A stretch of DNA of 22,020 bases from a virus: IMG/VR virus record IMGVR_UViG_3300021409_000010, positions 1 through 22,020 of that record; one strand, given 5' to 3'. The stretch's first letter is position 1. The number at the start of each line of letters is the position of its first letter. Below are positions 21,223 to 22,020 of the stretch, piece by piece. Position numbers and translations under genes: made by a program. The notes under the pieces were generated by a model. The model saw only the letters and a list, made by a program, of their open reading frames with translations, was not told the origin of the DNA and ran no database searches.

Positions 21223-22020
21223 TTACTCCTGGAGAGCTGGTATTGCTGGTTCAGCGGGCTTCGGCTCGCCGACTATGTTTGCTGGGATGCGAAGCTGGTC
21301 GCTTGCCGGATCGTTGTCGGGGTTCAGGTCGAGCAGATCGCGGCCCTCGTTCGGGTACATCAAGCCGCCGTTCACGTAACCCAGGATGACGTCCTTCGTA
21401 TCCTTAGCTGAGCCGCGGAGAAGGCCCTCTTCCGTAAAGTTGAAATACAGCCCTTCTTCAAGCTCTGCGTCGGTCAGAAGATTTATCATCGCCGACTGTT
21501 CGAATGACTCCCACCGGGGCGACAGGCAGTCTTCGCGGTGCGCGCGGTTCATCTCTTCCGCGCTGGCGAAGGTGGCAGTCTTGTCCGAGAATCCGACTTT
21601 GATCGGAAGCACGCCCATGAAGGAGCAGATCTGCTCGACCTGCGTCTTGCGCGTTTCGTTCGACTGCGCGTCGACGCTGCTCATAGAGGTGTTCAGGAAT
21701 TTGGCGCCCCGATCGAGGATCATCGGCTTGCCTGCATTTTGCAGTCCGGCGAACTGCTTGCTAATCCATGCCGCGAGGTCGTCGTACTGTTTCTTGTCCA
21801 GCGTGGAGTCGACTGCGTAGACGCCGGTATTCTGGATACCGTTCTTGTGCAAACGGCCTGCGGCCTCCTCGGTCGCCATGGCCAGGCCGATCGCTTCGCG
21901 TGCCAGCCTCACTACATCTAGGCCATGGAAACCATCGATTGTTGGCCCCCGAAGATGCCAGATTTGGTCTCTTGTGAGAGTCCGGGACGAGCCGTCGAGA
22001 CCGGTTACGTCATACGTAAT
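21223..22020 (-). CDS. Portal protein, HK97 family, C-terminal part, truncated by window edge
   Basis: The frame is open from the right edge to the TAA at 21223-21225, giving 265 residues; the N-terminus is outside the window. The GTG at 21910-21912 is internal, since the reading frame continues unbroken to base 22020 (ITYDVTGLDGSSRTLTRDQI, then WHLRGPTIDGFHGLDVV). HK97 portal family hallmarks include LAREAIGLAMATEEAAGRLH-KNG, KPMILDRGAKFLNTSMSS, QVEQICSFMGVLPIKVGF, FASAEEMNRAHREDCLSP and LNPDNDPASDQLRIPANIVG near the end. The protein forms the dodecameric vertex ring through which DNA is packaged. The terminase should lie beyond the right edge. Confidence 0.95.
   Translation of the reverse strand: MTYDVTGLDGSSRTLTRDQIWHLRGPTIDGFHGLDVVRLAREAIGLAMATEEAAGRLHKNGIQNTGVYAVDSTLDKKQYDDLAAWISKQFAGLQNAGKPMILDRGAKFLNTSMSSVDAQSNETRKTQVEQICSFMGVLPIKVGFSDKTATFASAEEMNRAHREDCLSPRWESFEQSAMINLLTDAELEEGLYFNFTEEGLLRGSAKDTKDVILGYVNGGLMYPNEGRDLLDLNPDNDPASDQLRIPANIVGEPKPAEPAIPALQE
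21226..21230 (-). promoter_or_regulatory. Protease ribosome binding site inside the end of the portal gene
   Basis: AGGAG lies in the last two portal sense codons (CAG GAG), directly before the TAA stop and ten bases before the protease ATG. This ties protease translation to portal termination. Confidence 0.65.

Noticed and set aside
1-22020. CRISPR arrays, tRNA genes, insertion sequences, att sites, anti-defence or toxin-antitoxin genes
   Set aside because: I saw no regularly spaced direct repeats, cloverleaf-like sequence, transposase or integrase motif, or non-structural cargo gene on either strand.

Overview
The window is a tightly packed morphogenesis (head and tail) block of a tailed bacteriophage or prophage with a long non-contractile (siphovirus-type) tail. 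Every credible gene lies on the minus strand, so transcription runs from high to low coordinates. I see no bacterial chromosomal gene, integrase, attachment site, tRNA, CRISPR array or insertion sequence. The DNA is GC-rich, and many long plus-strand frames are only mirror images of the real genes. Composition and protein style resemble phages of Burkholderiales-type beta-proteobacteria. That host guess is inference; no host gene is present to anchor it.

Head region (22020 down to about 13600, in transcription order): the C-terminal part of an HK97-family portal protein running off the right edge; a ClpP-like head maturation protease; and an HK97-fold major capsid protein with an N-terminal coiled-coil delta domain. 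Next come six small or accessory genes placed between the capsid gene and the first connector gene. They include two small beta-rich proteins and a 543-residue protein with a LamG-like domain followed by eleven copies of a 22-residue repeat. Then come the head-tail connector (HK97 gp6 / phiE125 gp8 type), the head-closure adaptor and an HK97 gp10-like protein.

Tail region (13610 down to 1): a tail-completion/terminator candidate; the major tail tube protein; two tail-assembly chaperone reading frames arranged like lambda G/T, the second being open in the -1 frame across the stop of the first; a tape measure protein of about 1,580 residues (predicting a tail of roughly 240 nm at 0.15 nm per residue); a 495-residue tail hub/tip candidate; a 972-residue modular tip or fibre protein; two further tail proteins; and the start of a permuted papain-like (NlpC/P60-type) hydrolase cut off by the left edge.

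The genes look like one co-transcribed late operon, because many neighbours overlap by 1-8 bases (ATGA, TAATG, TGATG). The few gaps longer than about 30 bases nearly all carry an RNA hairpin. The hairpins in front of the tube and tape measure genes are each followed by a T-tract, as in intrinsic terminators, so expression may be tuned at these points or need antitermination. The most noteworthy items are the accessory cassette with its 22-residue repeat protein, the thrice-repeated helical module in the 972-residue tip protein, the probable -1 frameshift, and the terminators just upstream of the tube and tape measure genes. I found no non-phage biological system here.
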